A model generated the notes under the pieces. The model saw only the letters and a program-made list of their open reading frames with translations, was not told the origin of the DNA and did not search any database. The position numbers were made by a program, and so were the translations under genes. Positions 1 to 8,959 of a stretch of 64,000 nucleotides of DNA are shown in pieces; position 1 is the stretch's first letter; every line of letters begins with the position of its first letter. Source of the DNA: Noviherbaspirillum humi (GTDB lineage: Bacteria; Pseudomonadota; Gammaproteobacteria; Burkholderiales; Burkholderiaceae_D); contig NZ_FZOT01000003.1 of assembly GCF_900188095.1 (NCBI RefSeq), forward strand, positions 372,001 through 436,000, given 5' to 3'.

Positions 1-1940
1 CTGACTTGATACCGTACATCAGAAACCGCTATCCGGAGCTATGGGCGAAGTACGTTCTTAAATGTAACGAACTCGGTGCCAGGCAGGAATTGGGCATTAG
101 CTTTCTGCCTGAGGGGCCCATCAGCATCAGTCTGATAGAAGACGACTCTAACATTAAAGGTCTGAGGGTTTTCTTGCCGCCGCCTTTCGATTCAAAAACG
201 CTTGATGCAAAAATCGCAGAATTGTTTAACAACTTCATTGAGTCAACGCTTTTAAAGCGTGGCAGCGTTCCAATTTCCACTCAAGCCCCTATTAGTGAAA
301 AAATTCAAAGACAATCACCGCCGCAGATGCAAGAGCCTGCTGTAAACGGTAGCGTTGTGCCGCCACCCGAATTAAAAAGCTCCCCCGCACGCACCGCTCA
401 GCAAACGACGCCTGAACCTTCAACTTCGTCACCTGAAAAACCCAATTCTTCACGATCAGAAAATACTAACCCGGTCGCTGGGTTCGACGTGACTGTAGAA
501 CAAATTAAGAACGGCGAAGTTCAAATCCTTTCTCAACTTCCTGGAATCCAGATTGAACGTGTCCAAGTCAGAAGCAACGTAACTTACCTAAGCTATCCGA
601 GTGGCCATCCTCAAGGTGTGGATGCGCTATTGACCGTCGCGGATTTTTCGCCACGTGGTGCTACGGGCGAGCCATTTTCCCGCCTACCGGAAGGATGGGT
701 TAGGGCACACCTATTGCCGGCAACGATGGGCGGGGTGGGCGGAAAGCTCAATATCGTGGCAACGGATCGCATGCTCAACCATCGCATGATGGCTTCCGTG
801 GAAAACATAATTCGGAGAATGATGCGAATCGCTGCAAGTAAGCCGAACGCTGCCGTAAAGCTATCCATACGCTGCAATTACTTTACCCGCGATGGAAAAA
901 TCGTGGAGGACATTCCTGCCGCCATTACTTATGATGCCGTCATCGTCGACAAATCAAAGCGAGGCACGGAGTACGCCGAAATCCCTGGCCAGCCCAGTGT
1001 GCATGTTACCCAGTCAAATGCACTTTACCACCTGAATGCGAAAGACGGCGTGCCGGTTTACACTGGATATGGCCCTCAGAACAGTGACGCCAGGTTCGCA
1101 TATAAACCGGTTGGGAAGATAAAAACGCCATCGTTGGGTGCCCCCGAACCCAAAGGCGCACTCTGGACGGATAGAAGAAAAATCGTCATCAAAGACCTAG
1201 AAGCGAGTGGAAATCAGTCTGTGGGAAAAATGGACGCATTCGCACTGCAAATTGCCTATTCAGGTCAGTTGGATGACAGAAGCAAGCCCTTCGATGCTGA
1301 CAAAGCCTTTTCCAAATTGCATAAATTCCGTGCTGACGCCCAAGAAGCTTTAAAAAAATTGAAAACTGATTATCTGTTCTGGTTCAACAGTCAAGGGACG
1401 GCTTTAACAGCGTATCGCGCAGAAGAAGAGCGCTATATCGATTCAGTCGTCCAAGTGTACGGAGTTCGCAACCAGCAAATGGTTAACGAAGTAAGAACTC
1501 AAATATTCCAGCGGGCTTATCTGCAGTTTGAGCAACGTGTTAGATCATTGAGGGAAAATCGATTAACTGATGAAAAACTTCTCGAAGAACTCGCGGAATT
1601 CTCACAAATGACAGTGCGCGCATCGAAGTCTTTTGCTTCAACTCGCGGGGAAGATGCTTCTGGTGTGAGCTATTCAGGCGATTTTGCCATGGGGATCCTT
1701 TTCCGTTCTATGGCCCTCGACCATGTGTTGAAATTACGCCCTCATCTTGCCACCGAAGCGAAAGTGGCTACCATGCTACGAAATTTGGATGGCAATCGGA
1801 TCGAGTTGGAAAGCATGCTTGCACTGGAAAAACCCATCGAATCGAGGGATAAGAAACGCATCGAAGACGCGCTCGAAGAAATTAGAAGGGTAAATATGAC
1901 TGTCGAAAAAGCGCTAAGTGAAACGCCTGAAGGTGGATAA
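1..1940 (+). CDS. partial orphan protein with an Endonuclease-NS-like (toxin-type) domain
   Basis: The reading frame is open to the left window edge, so the true start probably lies outside; a TTG at 6 is the first possible start and has no visible ribosome site. Numbered from that TTG, residues 1-80 form a folded-looking head, 85-160 a Pro/Ser/Thr-rich linker, and 225-310 carry a pattern W-V-R-A-H-L-L, then G-G-V-G-G-x-L-N, then an Asn and a Glu (His235, Asn249, Glu266). This order is that of DNA/RNA non-specific nucleases found in polymorphic and secretion-system toxins (usually x-x-G-H-L-x ... GGPG ... NL ... N ... E). The remaining 330 residues are mostly charged helix. No signal peptide or membrane segment is seen. 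The DNA is AT-richer than the genes after 4.5 kb. The nuclease assignment is inference; no full-length family is recognised. Confidence 0.6.
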   Translation, partial: DLIPYIRNRYPELWAKYVLKCNELGARQELGISFLPEGPISISLIEDDSNIKGLRVFLPPPFDSKTLDAKIAELFNNFIESTLLKRGSVPISTQAPISEKIQRQSPPQMQEPAVNGSVVPPPELKSSPARTAQQTTPEPSTSSPEKPNSSRSENTNPVAGFDVTVEQIKNGEVQILSQLPGIQIERVQVRSNVTYLSYPSGHPQGVDALLTVADFSPRGATGEPFSRLPEGWVRAHLLPATMGGVGGKLNIVATDRMLNHRMMASVENIIRRMMRIAASKPNAAVKLSIRCNYFTRDGKIVEDIPAAITYDAVIVDKSKRGTEYAEIPGQPSVHVTQSNALYHLNAKDGVPVYTGYGPQNSDARFAYKPVGKIKTPSLGAPEPKGALWTDRRKIVIKDLEASGNQSVGKMDAFALQIAYSGQLDDRSKPFDADKAFSKLHKFRADAQEALKKLKTDYLFWFNSQGTALTAYRAEEERYIDSVVQVYGVRNQQMVNEVRTQIFQRAYLQFEQRVRSLRENRLTDEKLLEELAEFSQMTVRASKSFASTRGEDASGVSYSGDFAMGILFRSMALDHVLKLRPHLATEAKVATMLRNLDGNRIELESMLALEKPIESRDKKRIEDALEEIRRVNMTVEKALSETPEGG

Positions 1941-2212
1941 CTTGCAAGCAGATGCCATGATTTAACCGACTGCAGTTCATCAAGCTGACGGACCGAGGTG
2001 ACAGCAGAGAAATCAAGAACGCTTCGTAGTAAGTGTGACCTGATCTGGAATTTGCCCGGTTTGACAGAGGTAATTGTCAGGTAAAGTTCATCGGTTTAGA
2101 GCGATAACTATATCGTGTCAATCTTCCTTTCCGTCCAATAGGGTTTGGGCCACTTATATACATCAAGCGGTAGTGGATTGACAGCGTTCCAACAACAGCA
2201 ACGGAGTAAACC
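1941..2212. other. intergenic region before the subtilase-like gene
   Basis: About 270 bases with no convincing gene. A small inverted repeat (TGACA-N8-TGTCA) lies near 2063-2080, and an ACGGAG ribosome site precedes the ATG at 2213. No recognisable transposase piece or RNA was found. Confidence 0.4.
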
Positions 2213-3391
2213 ATGGCGATCACGTCGAACATCCGAATCAACAGGGACCTTCCTCCAAATAATTCAATACAAGAGCCTGGTCCTTCACTCAAAAGGGGAA
2301 CTGCTCAGACCGCTTCCACTTCTTCCAACGGAATGTCGGATAGCGCAACCAAGAAAACCGAACTTTCTACGCCGCTCATTGCGGTTTTCGATGTTTTCAG
2401 TAATGCCGACGAGACTGTCCGCTGGGTCGATGTCAACAACGATGGCATGAATGATTTCCTTGGTCATGGAGATATCGTGTCAGCGATCATTCAAGCGAAG
2501 ACAGGGATTGCGCCCGAACACCATGATGCAAGTCCGGAAGCGGTTGTAACGTTCCTTTGCGACTTGAACACCAGCAGAAAAGGAGATTTCCAAGGCGTGT
2601 TCTTGAACTTCTCACAAGAGGTGAGTGACACACCCGAAGTCGTTGACGCATTGATCGACGCTGCTAAGAAAGGCGCGAAGATCACGATCTCGGAAGGCAA
2701 CCGGAACTTCAATCAGTTGGCCTTAAACGTGCGCAAACGTTTAGGTGGCAAAAAGCACCCCAACATAGCAATCGTCGCCGCTTCGGATGGCAGGGTAGGG
2801 GAAAAACCGAGCATGATCGCGGACAGCAAGAACGTCTTCCGCAAAGATCTGACTGATGCGATCTCGAACGGTCGGTTGAAAGTGATACAAGTGCGAGGAG
2901 GATTTGACATCAACGGCGACAAATTTCCAGATTTATCAGACAACGTTGTTTTCAGAAACTGGAACGATCTCACCGGCAAGAAGCTTGCAGAGAATTGGGC
3001 ACCAGACGACGTCCGGAAAAAGATAAGAGGCGGCGCTCAGGTTGGAGAACTATGGACCGACTCGACATTGAATGGGAAGCTGATCCGGATTTCCGACATC
3101 GGCGACCAAGATGAACGCGAACTGGTGCTTCGGGACCTGGCCGCCAGATTAGGTTTGACCAAAAACCAGATACAAGGACTGTATGTCGATCTCGGCGCGC
3201 TATCAACTTATGTCGTAACGATGCAAAGCGGCGGCGGACTCGTGGTGTATAGCGCCAATGGTCGCGGCGAACTGTCCCGCCTTTCACATAAAGGCGGCTT
3301 TGGCGACGCGGCGGCGACTTCATGGGCGGCACCGAATTATCTTGCTGACCTTATTCTTCAATTTGAGAGCACAGTGAGACGTGCTCGATAA
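2213..3391 (+). CDS. diverged subtilisin (S8)-like protein without signal peptide
   Basis: A 392-residue protein in the AT-rich left patch. The first 50 residues are Ser/Asn/Pro/Thr-rich and carry no hydrophobic export signal. The rest follows the order of an S8 peptidase: an Asp in I-A-V-F-D (Asp60), a His in G-H-G-D-I-V (His85), and near the C-terminus A-T-S-W-A-A-P (Ser370), which matches the GTS-x-AAP block. The place where subtilisins hold the oxyanion Asn (A-A-G-N-D-G) reads A-A-S-D-G here, so activity may be altered or lost. Two D-x-N-x-D-like loops (about residues 73-81 and again before residue 250) could bind calcium. The start has an ACGGAG ribosome site. The charged N-terminal tail would fit a secreted effector, but no secretion apparatus lies in the window. 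The fold call is moderate; the function is unknown. Confidence 0.7.
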   Translation: MAITSNIRINRDLPPNNSIQEPGPSLKRGTAQTASTSSNGMSDSATKKTELSTPLIAVFDVFSNADETVRWVDVNNDGMNDFLGHGDIVSAIIQAKTGIAPEHHDASPEAVVTFLCDLNTSRKGDFQGVFLNFSQEVSDTPEVVDALIDAAKKGAKITISEGNRNFNQLALNVRKRLGGKKHPNIAIVAASDGRVGEKPSMIADSKNVFRKDLTDAISNGRLKVIQVRGGFDINGDKFPDLSDNVVFRNWNDLTGKKLAENWAPDDVRKKIRGGAQVGELWTDSTLNGKLIRISDIGDQDERELVLRDLAARLGLTKNQIQGLYVDLGALSTYVVTMQSGGGLVVYSANGRGELSRLSHKGGFGDAAATSWAAPNYLADLILQFESTVRRAR

Positions 3392-3410
3392 CGATTGCAC
3401 GCTTGCCACA

Positions 3411-3632
3411 TCAAATCTTGGTGTCTGCATGAATGCTTGGTGAACGTCCCCGCGGCAGCGGATTGGGCTTGATCACATCCCCCGTTTCGCGGTACGGCCG
3501 CCACAGCTTTTCCGCTGTGGCCAGACACACGCTGAAGAGTGCGGCCACTTCACGCTAACTCACCGTGCCGCGTTCGCTGGCGGCAATCAGTTTCCAGCGC
3601 AATTTTTTTTGATAGGGCGGCGGCCATGACAT
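3411..3632 (-). pseudogene. IS630-type transposase N-terminal fragment with internal stop
   Basis: Read on the minus strand from an ATG at 3632 (ribosome site GGAGGA just upstream) the frame gives the helix-turn-helix head of IS630-family transposases: P-Y-Q-K-K-L-R-W-K-L-I-A-A, then E-R-G-T-V-S, a TAG stop, R-E-V-A-A-L-F-S-V, and L-W-R-P-Y-R-E-T-G-D-V. The amber codon sits where family members have Ser or an equivalent residue before R-E-V-A. After about 70 codons the frame ends at a TGA (3411-3413), so the catalytic DDE part is missing. It is a relic. Confidence 0.7.
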
Positions 3633-3694
3633 TTTTCCTCCATACCAGACATGTCTCGGACCTCGTATCTCTAACTTCGCTTCTTATGCTTTAC

Positions 3695-3714
3695 CGTAAC
3701 TCGCTGTAGTTACG
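3695..3714. repeat. 7-bp inverted repeat
   Basis: CGTAACT, six spacer bases, then AGTTACG. It lies between the transposase relic and the next gene, with no T-run on either side, so it is not a clear terminator. The rest of 3640-3828 shows nothing else. Confidence 0.4.
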
Positions 3715-3828
3715 ACAAACCCACAGCGGAATTCAGAGCGCATAAGGAAATGGAGCTTGAGCCTACGATGCTCACGCTACAGTAGGTACGGATGCGCTTC
3801 TCGACCGAACCTTCGCCCCTTGAACCTA

Positions 3829-4404
3829 CTAATCCTTAAGGTTTAAAGAAGAGTTATCAGGTAGGGTGCTTAGGTAGTTGAACAGATTTCCTTGTCCTTT
3901 AACGTTAATTTCAACAGATCCATCCGCTTTTTTAAGAACGGCAAGTTCATCGTTTGAATGCAGTCGCCATTCGGTGAAACTGTGATCTTTATTGTACCGG
4001 CTGACACGCAGTTGCCCATTAATCGTTTCAATTGTGTAGGAGGGCAAACTTTTGTTTTGTGGCGTAAGTTCAATTGAGCGATGTTGAGTAATACCTTTAT
4101 ACGTTTCTATTTCTTGAGGCCGGCTGTATGAAGGAGCGACCGAATAACGTACGACTTTTTGACCAGAGTCTGTACTCGCAGCAATAGACATGTCGACGAA
4201 AAATGCTAAGCTGCCCTTTTTACTAAGATTTTGTAGTCGACTAGCAAAAAGGTCTTTAGATATGCGGTCCAAGAGCGGAAGATTAGCATCCGGTGTCGCG
4301 CCATCGGAGCTATTTTTTACTCCAACTGGAATTCTGGATATCTTGTGATTGCTTTGGTTATTACCAGCACTCGAAACTTTGTGTGTCGGGTCGAAAGAAG
4401 ACAT
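3829..4404 (-). CDS. AT-rich orphan protein, effector-like N-terminus
   Basis: A 191-residue protein of unknown family. Residues 1-40 are rich in Ser, Asn and Thr with no hydrophobic signal; the rest alternates short charged and beta-prone stretches and ends S-L-N-L-K-D. An AGGGAG ribosome site sits 5-8 bases before the ATG, which supports the start. Base composition and the disordered, Ser-rich head match the genes at 2213 and 19727, which suggests a shared origin and perhaps a shared secretion route. No domain, catalytic motif or membrane segment can be named. Confidence 0.65.
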   Translation of the reverse strand: MSSFDPTHKVSSAGNNQSNHKISRIPVGVKNSSDGATPDANLPLLDRISKDLFASRLQNLSKKGSLAFFVDMSIAASTDSGQKVVRYSVAPSYSRPQEIETYKGITQHRSIELTPQNKSLPSYTIETINGQLRVSRYNKDHSFTEWRLHSNDELAVLKKADGSVEINVKGQGNLFNYLSTLPDNSSLNLKD

Positions 4405-4575
4405 TTGGACTCCCTGTATATAAATTGAAATTATTTAGACAGCATCAGGGTCAATGCAAGCCACGTGCCATAGAAGCAATGTTTGCGCAACTTCTGATAG
4501 AAGGTGACGGCGGTTGAAAACCAAAGATTGGTGTTCTAACTCTGTCCTCATCCAACTCGTAAATCGAACTTCTTT
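4405..4575. other. AT-rich intergenic spacer
   Basis: The 5' side of the orphan gene and the 3' side of the helicase gene. No terminator hairpin or regulator site is obvious. Confidence 0.35.
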
Positions 4576-6855
4576 TCAATAGCCGTCGATATATCTTCGG
4601 TCATCCTTCAACTGCCACCACCCCGGCAACAACCCCCTCACTTCCCCCCGATTGAACCGGTCATCAATCAAGTACACCACCCCCACATCCTCCCGCGTGC
4701 GGATCACCCGCCCCGCCGCCTGCACCACCTTCTGCAAGCCCGGATACAGATAGGTGTACGCATAGCCCGACCCGAGCAGCGCCTGCAGCCGCTTCTGCAT
4801 TTCCTGGTTCACCGGGTTCACCTGCGGCAGGCCCAGCGTGGCGACAAAGGCGCCGATCAGGCGCGCGCCGGGCAGGTCGATGCCTTCGCCGAAGGCGCCG
4901 CCGAGCACGGCGAAGCCGATGCCGCGGCTTTCCGGCGTGAAGCGGGCGATGAAGGCGTCGCGTTCGGCTTCATCCATGCGGCGCGACTGCAGCCAGGTGG
5001 GCATCTCGGGATGGCGGCGGTGCAGCTCGGCGGCGGCCTTCTCCAGGTAATCGTAGCTGCTGAAGAAGGCGAGATAGTTGCCCGGCTGTTTGGCGTACTG
5101 GCTGGCCATCAGGTCGGCGATCGGGGCGAGCGAGGCGTCGCGGTGCTGGTAGCGGGTGGAGATGCTGGACACCACATGCACGTCCAGCTGCTCGGCGCTG
5201 AATGGCGATTCGACATCCGTCCACACCATGTCGTCCGGCAGGCCGAGCACTTCCTGGAAGTAGTGCCATGGGCTGAGCGTGGCGGAGAAAAGCGTGGTCG
5301 AGCGGGCGGCGGCGAAGCGCGGCTTGAGAAAGGGGGCTGGCAGCACATTGCGCAGGCACAGGCGGGATGACTTCGTGCGGCCGCCGTCGATCAGGCTGAT
5401 ATCGAAGAGGGAGTGCTCGCCGAACAGTTCCGCTACCCGGGTGAAGTGCAGCAGATCGAAATAGAACTGCTGCAGCTGGCCATCCACCGCCTGCGGCTGC
5501 TCGGCGAGATAGTCGGTGATGTCGGCGCCCGCCTGCTGCAGCGTGGACAGGAAATCCGCGGGCGGCGCGGGATACACCTGGTACGGCGCTTCCTGCTCGG
5601 CGTGCAGCGTCTTCCAGGCGCGCTGGATGCGGTCGAAGGAACGCTTCAGGGCCGGCGGCGCGGTGCGGCGCACCTGGCGAAAGGCGAACTGGTCCAGTTC
5701 CGCGCCGTACATCTTGCGGGCGCGGTCCACCAGGTTGTGCGCCTCGTCCACCAGCACGCCGACGCGCCAGCCGTTGGCCTGCGCCAGCGCATGCAGCATG
5801 GCATTCAGGTCGAAGTAATAGTTGTAGTCGCCGACGACGACATCGCTCCAGCGCGCCATGTCCTGGCTGAGGTAGTAGGGGCAGATGTCGTGGGCCAGGG
5901 CGACTTCGCGCAGGGCGGCGCGGTCGAGCAGGGTGCGCCGCACGGCGGCCTCGCGCGCCTTGGGCAGCCGGTCGTAGAAGCCTTGCGCCAGCGGGCAGGC
6001 GTCGCCGTGGCAGGCCTTGTCCGGGTGCTCGCAAGCCTTGTCGCGGGCGACGATTTCGATCACCCGCAGCGGCAGGCCGGGCGAAGCGGCCTCCAGCTTG
6101 CGCACCGTTTCCAAGGCGAGGCCGCGGCCGGAGGTCTTGGCGGCGAGGAAGAACACCTTGTCGATCTGCTGCGTCGGGCAGGCCTTCAGCATCGGGAACA
6201 GGCTGGCGATGGTCTTGCCGATGCCGGTGGGCGCCTGCGCCAGCAGGCAGCGTCCCTGGCTGGCGGCGCGGTAGACCGCTTCGGCGAGCTGGCGCTGGCC
6301 AGGCCGGAAATCGGCATGTGGAAAACGCAGCGCCTGCAGGGCGGCGTCGCGCGCCTCGCGGTGTGCCATTTCCTGCCTGGCCCAGGCGAGGAAGCGCTCG
6401 CACTGCCGGTTGAAGAACTGCTCCAGTTCGGCCGCCGCGTGCAGTTCGGTCAATACGGTTTCCTGCTGGCTGCCGATATTGAAGTACACCAAGGCCAGCG
6501 TCATCTCGCTCAGCCCGAGCTTTTTGCACAGCAGCCAGCCGTAGATCCTGGCTTGCGCCCAGTGCAGGCTGCGGTGGTTGCCGGGGATGGCGTCGAACTT
6601 GCCGCGATAGGTCTTCACTTCTTCCAGCCGGTTCGCATCCGGGTCGTAGCCGTCGGCGCGGCCGCGCACCCGCAAGGCGTCGTACTCGCCTTCCAGGCTG
6701 ATCTCCGACTGATAGGAAGCCGGCCGACGCCCTGCGACAACCTGGTGGCCGGCGATGCCTTCCTGCGCCGTGGGTGATGGCGTGAAGCGCATGTCGAGAC
6801 CGCCCGCCTTGGCGGTGAATTCGCACAAGGCGCGCACGGCGACGACGTACTGCAT
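4576..6855 (-). CDS. DinG/Rad3-type ATP-dependent DNA helicase with N-terminal PD-(D/E)XK nuclease
   Basis: A 759-residue superfamily 2 helicase of the XPD/DinG group, expected to unwind DNA 5'-3' in repair. The N-terminal 160 residues hold a PD-(D/E)XK-like nuclease: G-R-A-D-G (Asp68) followed by E-E-V-K (Glu79, Lys81). Walker A is A-P-T-G-I-G-K-T (208-215). Four cysteines (275, 282, 287, 325) sit where XPD helicases bind an iron-sulfur cluster, and the DEAH box is at 370-373. The C-terminal half carries the second RecA domain with G-E-G-I-D-L-P and an arginine-finger motif A-A-G-R-V-I-R. Length and order fit the nuclease-helicase proteins often paired with a VRR-NUC partner, but no such partner lies beside it here. 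The next gene on the strand starts 16 bases upstream, so co-transcription is likely. Confidence 0.88.
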   Translation of the reverse strand: MQYVVAVRALCEFTAKAGGLDMRFTPSPTAQEGIAGHQVVAGRRPASYQSEISLEGEYDALRVRGRADGYDPDANRLEEVKTYRGKFDAIPGNHRSLHWAQARIYGWLLCKKLGLSEMTLALVYFNIGSQQETVLTELHAAAELEQFFNRQCERFLAWARQEMAHREARDAALQALRFPHADFRPGQRQLAEAVYRAASQGRCLLAQAPTGIGKTIASLFPMLKACPTQQIDKVFFLAAKTSGRGLALETVRKLEAASPGLPLRVIEIVARDKACEHPDKACHGDACPLAQGFYDRLPKAREAAVRRTLLDRAALREVALAHDICPYYLSQDMARWSDVVVGDYNYYFDLNAMLHALAQANGWRVGVLVDEAHNLVDRARKMYGAELDQFAFRQVRRTAPPALKRSFDRIQRAWKTLHAEQEAPYQVYPAPPADFLSTLQQAGADITDYLAEQPQAVDGQLQQFYFDLLHFTRVAELFGEHSLFDISLIDGGRTKSSRLCLRNVLPAPFLKPRFAAARSTTLFSATLSPWHYFQEVLGLPDDMVWTDVESPFSAEQLDVHVVSSISTRYQHRDASLAPIADLMASQYAKQPGNYLAFFSSYDYLEKAAAELHRRHPEMPTWLQSRRMDEAERDAFIARFTPESRGIGFAVLGGAFGEGIDLPGARLIGAFVATLGLPQVNPVNQEMQKRLQALLGSGYAYTYLYPGLQKVVQAAGRVIRTREDVGVVYLIDDRFNRGEVRGLLPGWWQLKDDRRYIDGY

Positions 6856-6871
6856 GGAAAGCGTATCCGGG

Positions 6872-7672
6872 TCAGCCGAAGCGGTAGGAAGCCATGGTCA
6901 CGCCCATCGCGTGTTCGATGATGAGCCGCTCGCCCGGGCTGTCGCCGGCGGCGCCGGCGGCGGCGAACAGCGGCACGAGGTGGTCCTCGCGCGGATGGCA
7001 CAGCCGGCCGCTGGGTTCCTGCGCCCAGTTGACCAGGCGTTCGATACGGTGCGCCGGATCGGCCACCGCCGAGTACAGGTACTGCTCGAACTGTTCCGAT
7101 ACCGCGCCGGCGGCCGGATGGCGGAAGGCCCGCATGTTGTGGAAGCTGAGCCCGCTGCCGATGATGAGCACCCCCTCGTCGCGCAGCGGCGCCAGGGCTT
7201 GCCCGAGCTTCACATGCTGCAGCGGGTCGTAGCTCGATTGCATCGACACCATCAGCACCGGCACGTCGGCCCCGGGGAATATGAGTCCGAGCGGGATGAA
7301 GGTGCCATGGTCGAAGCCGCGATGTGCATCCTCGCCGCAGGACAGGCCGGCGCCGCGGATCAGGTCCATGGCGCGCGACGCCAGCGCCGGCGCGCCCGGC
7401 GCGGGATAGCGGATCTGGTAGGTATGCGCCGGGAAGCCGGTGTAGTCGTACAGCATCGGCGGTCGGGCGCCGGTGCAGACGGTGAACTGCGGCTCTTCCC
7501 AGTGGCCGCTGATGATCAGCACGGCGGCGGGCTTGGCCGGCAAGGTTTGCGGCAGCTGAGCCAGCACCTTCAGCGTATTGGGATACTCATGCCGGCGCTC
7601 TTCCATGAAGGGCCAAGGGCCGCCGCCATGCGACAGGAAAAGAACGGGAAAACGGGAGGAAGAGGCTGTCAT
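6872..7672 (-). CDS. LigB/DODA-type extradiol ring-cleavage dioxygenase
   Basis: A 266-residue protein of the class III extradiol dioxygenase family (4,5-DOPA dioxygenase or YgiD-like), cytosolic, which opens catechol rings using a single metal ion. The visible metal and active-site blocks are S-H-G-G-G-P near the N-terminus, I-I-S-G-H-W around residue 55, F-D-H-G-T-F-I-P-L near the middle and G-S-G-L-S-F-H-N-M near residue 180. Length is normal for the family. Its real substrate cannot be read from sequence; several members of this group act on DOPA or have no known substrate. It lies just upstream of the helicase gene on the same strand. Confidence 0.88.
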   Translation of the reverse strand: MTASSSRFPVLFLSHGGGPWPFMEERRHEYPNTLKVLAQLPQTLPAKPAAVLIISGHWEEPQFTVCTGARPPMLYDYTGFPAHTYQIRYPAPGAPALASRAMDLIRGAGLSCGEDAHRGFDHGTFIPLGLIFPGADVPVLMVSMQSSYDPLQHVKLGQALAPLRDEGVLIIGSGLSFHNMRAFRHPAAGAVSEQFEQYLYSAVADPAHRIERLVNWAQEPSGRLCHPREDHLVPLFAAAGAAGDSPGERLIIEHAMGVTMASYRFG

Positions 7673-7780
7673 TGCAAACCAGACATCGAAGCAGCAGGGG
7701 AGAAGGCCTATTGTTGCATACCTGGTGCCTCAAAGGTTGGTGCAGCAGCCGGAGTGGACGTGTCCCCGCTGCCCGGTTTT

Positions 7781-8959
7781 TCAACCTTTGCTTGGCCTGG
7801 CCAGCAGCGCCTTCCACCCATTTCGCTTCGCCTCGCGCAGGCGCTGCATCACGCTGGCTGCTGCCAGGGACATCCTGTCGTCGCGGCGCTCTGCCTCCAG
7901 CAGCCAGAGCCTGGCATCGCGCACGCGGTTCTGCAGCGCCTGGCGGGCGAGGTGGCGGCCGTCGAGCAGCCAGTGCAGGCGGTTGCGATACAGCTCCAGG
8001 CGCGAGATGTCGCGCAGCTCGCCGCCGAGGCGAAACTTGTATTCATAGCGGCCGGACATCAGGTGGAAATGCCTGCCGCCGCGCTTGATGCCTTCGCAGA
8101 TGGTGAAGTAGTAGCACAGGATGCCGAGGCTGTAGTCGTTGTACGCCGGATCATGGGCGATCACGTGCATGAAGTAGTTGTCGCGGATGCGGAAGCCGAT
8201 GGCGCCGGCGCAGACCTTGCCGTCGATGCGGGCGACGCCGACGATGCCGCACTGCTTGGCCATCGAGACGATCCAGCGGGTCTCGTCCTCATCGATGCGC
8301 GAGACGATGCGCTTGCCCGCCATGCGCGTTCGGTTCAGGGCGATGATGTCGCGCAGGTCCGATTCAGCGATGCGGTCGGCAAGGTAGACGTCATAGGTAT
8401 AGCTCGGAAACTTTTCTCCCAGCGTGGCGTGATAGCGCTTGATATTGCGCCGCATGTTCTTGCCCAGCCGCCCATGGTAGGCGTCGATGCTGTCCGGCAG
8501 GCTCACCACGATGTCCTCCGTCACCGGCACGCTGGCGTACGGATAAGGCAGGACGCGAGGAAGCTCGCCGGCCATTGCGCCGGCATTGGCCTTCCGATAG
8601 ACGATCTTGCCGACCCCAGGATAGGTGGCGAACACATGCTGGGCGAAGCGCCGCACCGAGTCGGCGTCGATGCGGATGAATTCGCTCAGCACCGTCACCA
8701 CCCGGCCCTCGCGGCGATAGAGGAAGATGTCGGTGATCCTGCCCTGCTCCCTGACCACGAAGGTACTGGCGCCCGGAACTTCGTCGGCGATGCGGTAATT
8801 GCGCAGGGAAGGCACGAGATGGTCATGCACCCGGTCGATTTCGGGGCCGGTGAAGTCGGGCACCTGGCCGTCGTAATCATGGATGACGGGAGTGGCGGGA
8901 TCTTTTACTGCCGGCGCTTCAGGCTCCAGCAAGCCGATTTCGATATCCGGTGACTTCAT
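7781..8959 (-). CDS. GNAT/FemAB-like acyltransferase (BioF2-type)
   Basis: A 392-residue cytosolic protein of the GNAT-related family often called 'peptidogalycan biosynthesis/CelD-like' (Acetyltransf_6). The motif N-M-R-R-N-I-K-R-Y near residue 170 and the later K-V-C-A-G-A-I-G-F, Y-F-M-H-V-I-A-H-D and G-I-L-C-Y-Y-F blocks are typical of the C-terminal acyl-transfer domain, as is Y-K-F-R-L-G-G near the end. Such proteins commonly act in exopolysaccharide or cell-envelope biosynthesis, but no polysaccharide genes lie next to it. A GGAGGA ribosome site supports the ATG at 8959. Confidence 0.8.
   Translation of the reverse strand: MKSPDIEIGLLEPEAPAVKDPATPVIHDYDGQVPDFTGPEIDRVHDHLVPSLRNYRIADEVPGASTFVVREQGRITDIFLYRREGRVVTVLSEFIRIDADSVRRFAQHVFATYPGVGKIVYRKANAGAMAGELPRVLPYPYASVPVTEDIVVSLPDSIDAYHGRLGKNMRRNIKRYHATLGEKFPSYTYDVYLADRIAESDLRDIIALNRTRMAGKRIVSRIDEDETRWIVSMAKQCGIVGVARIDGKVCAGAIGFRIRDNYFMHVIAHDPAYNDYSLGILCYYFTICEGIKRGGRHFHLMSGRYEYKFRLGGELRDISRLELYRNRLHWLLDGRHLARQALQNRVRDARLWLLEAERRDDRMSLAAASVMQRLREAKRNGWKALLARPSKG

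Noticed and set aside
2154-4423. TTATATACA shared upstream of the genes at 2213 and 4404
   Set aside because: The copies lie at different distances from the starts (about 50 and 10 bases) in AT-rich DNA; likely chance.
5413-8953. Long plus-strand open frames opposite the helicase, dioxygenase and acyltransferase genes
   Set aside because: They are antisense to genes with clear family motifs, have no ribosome sites or domains, and arise from high G+C codon use.
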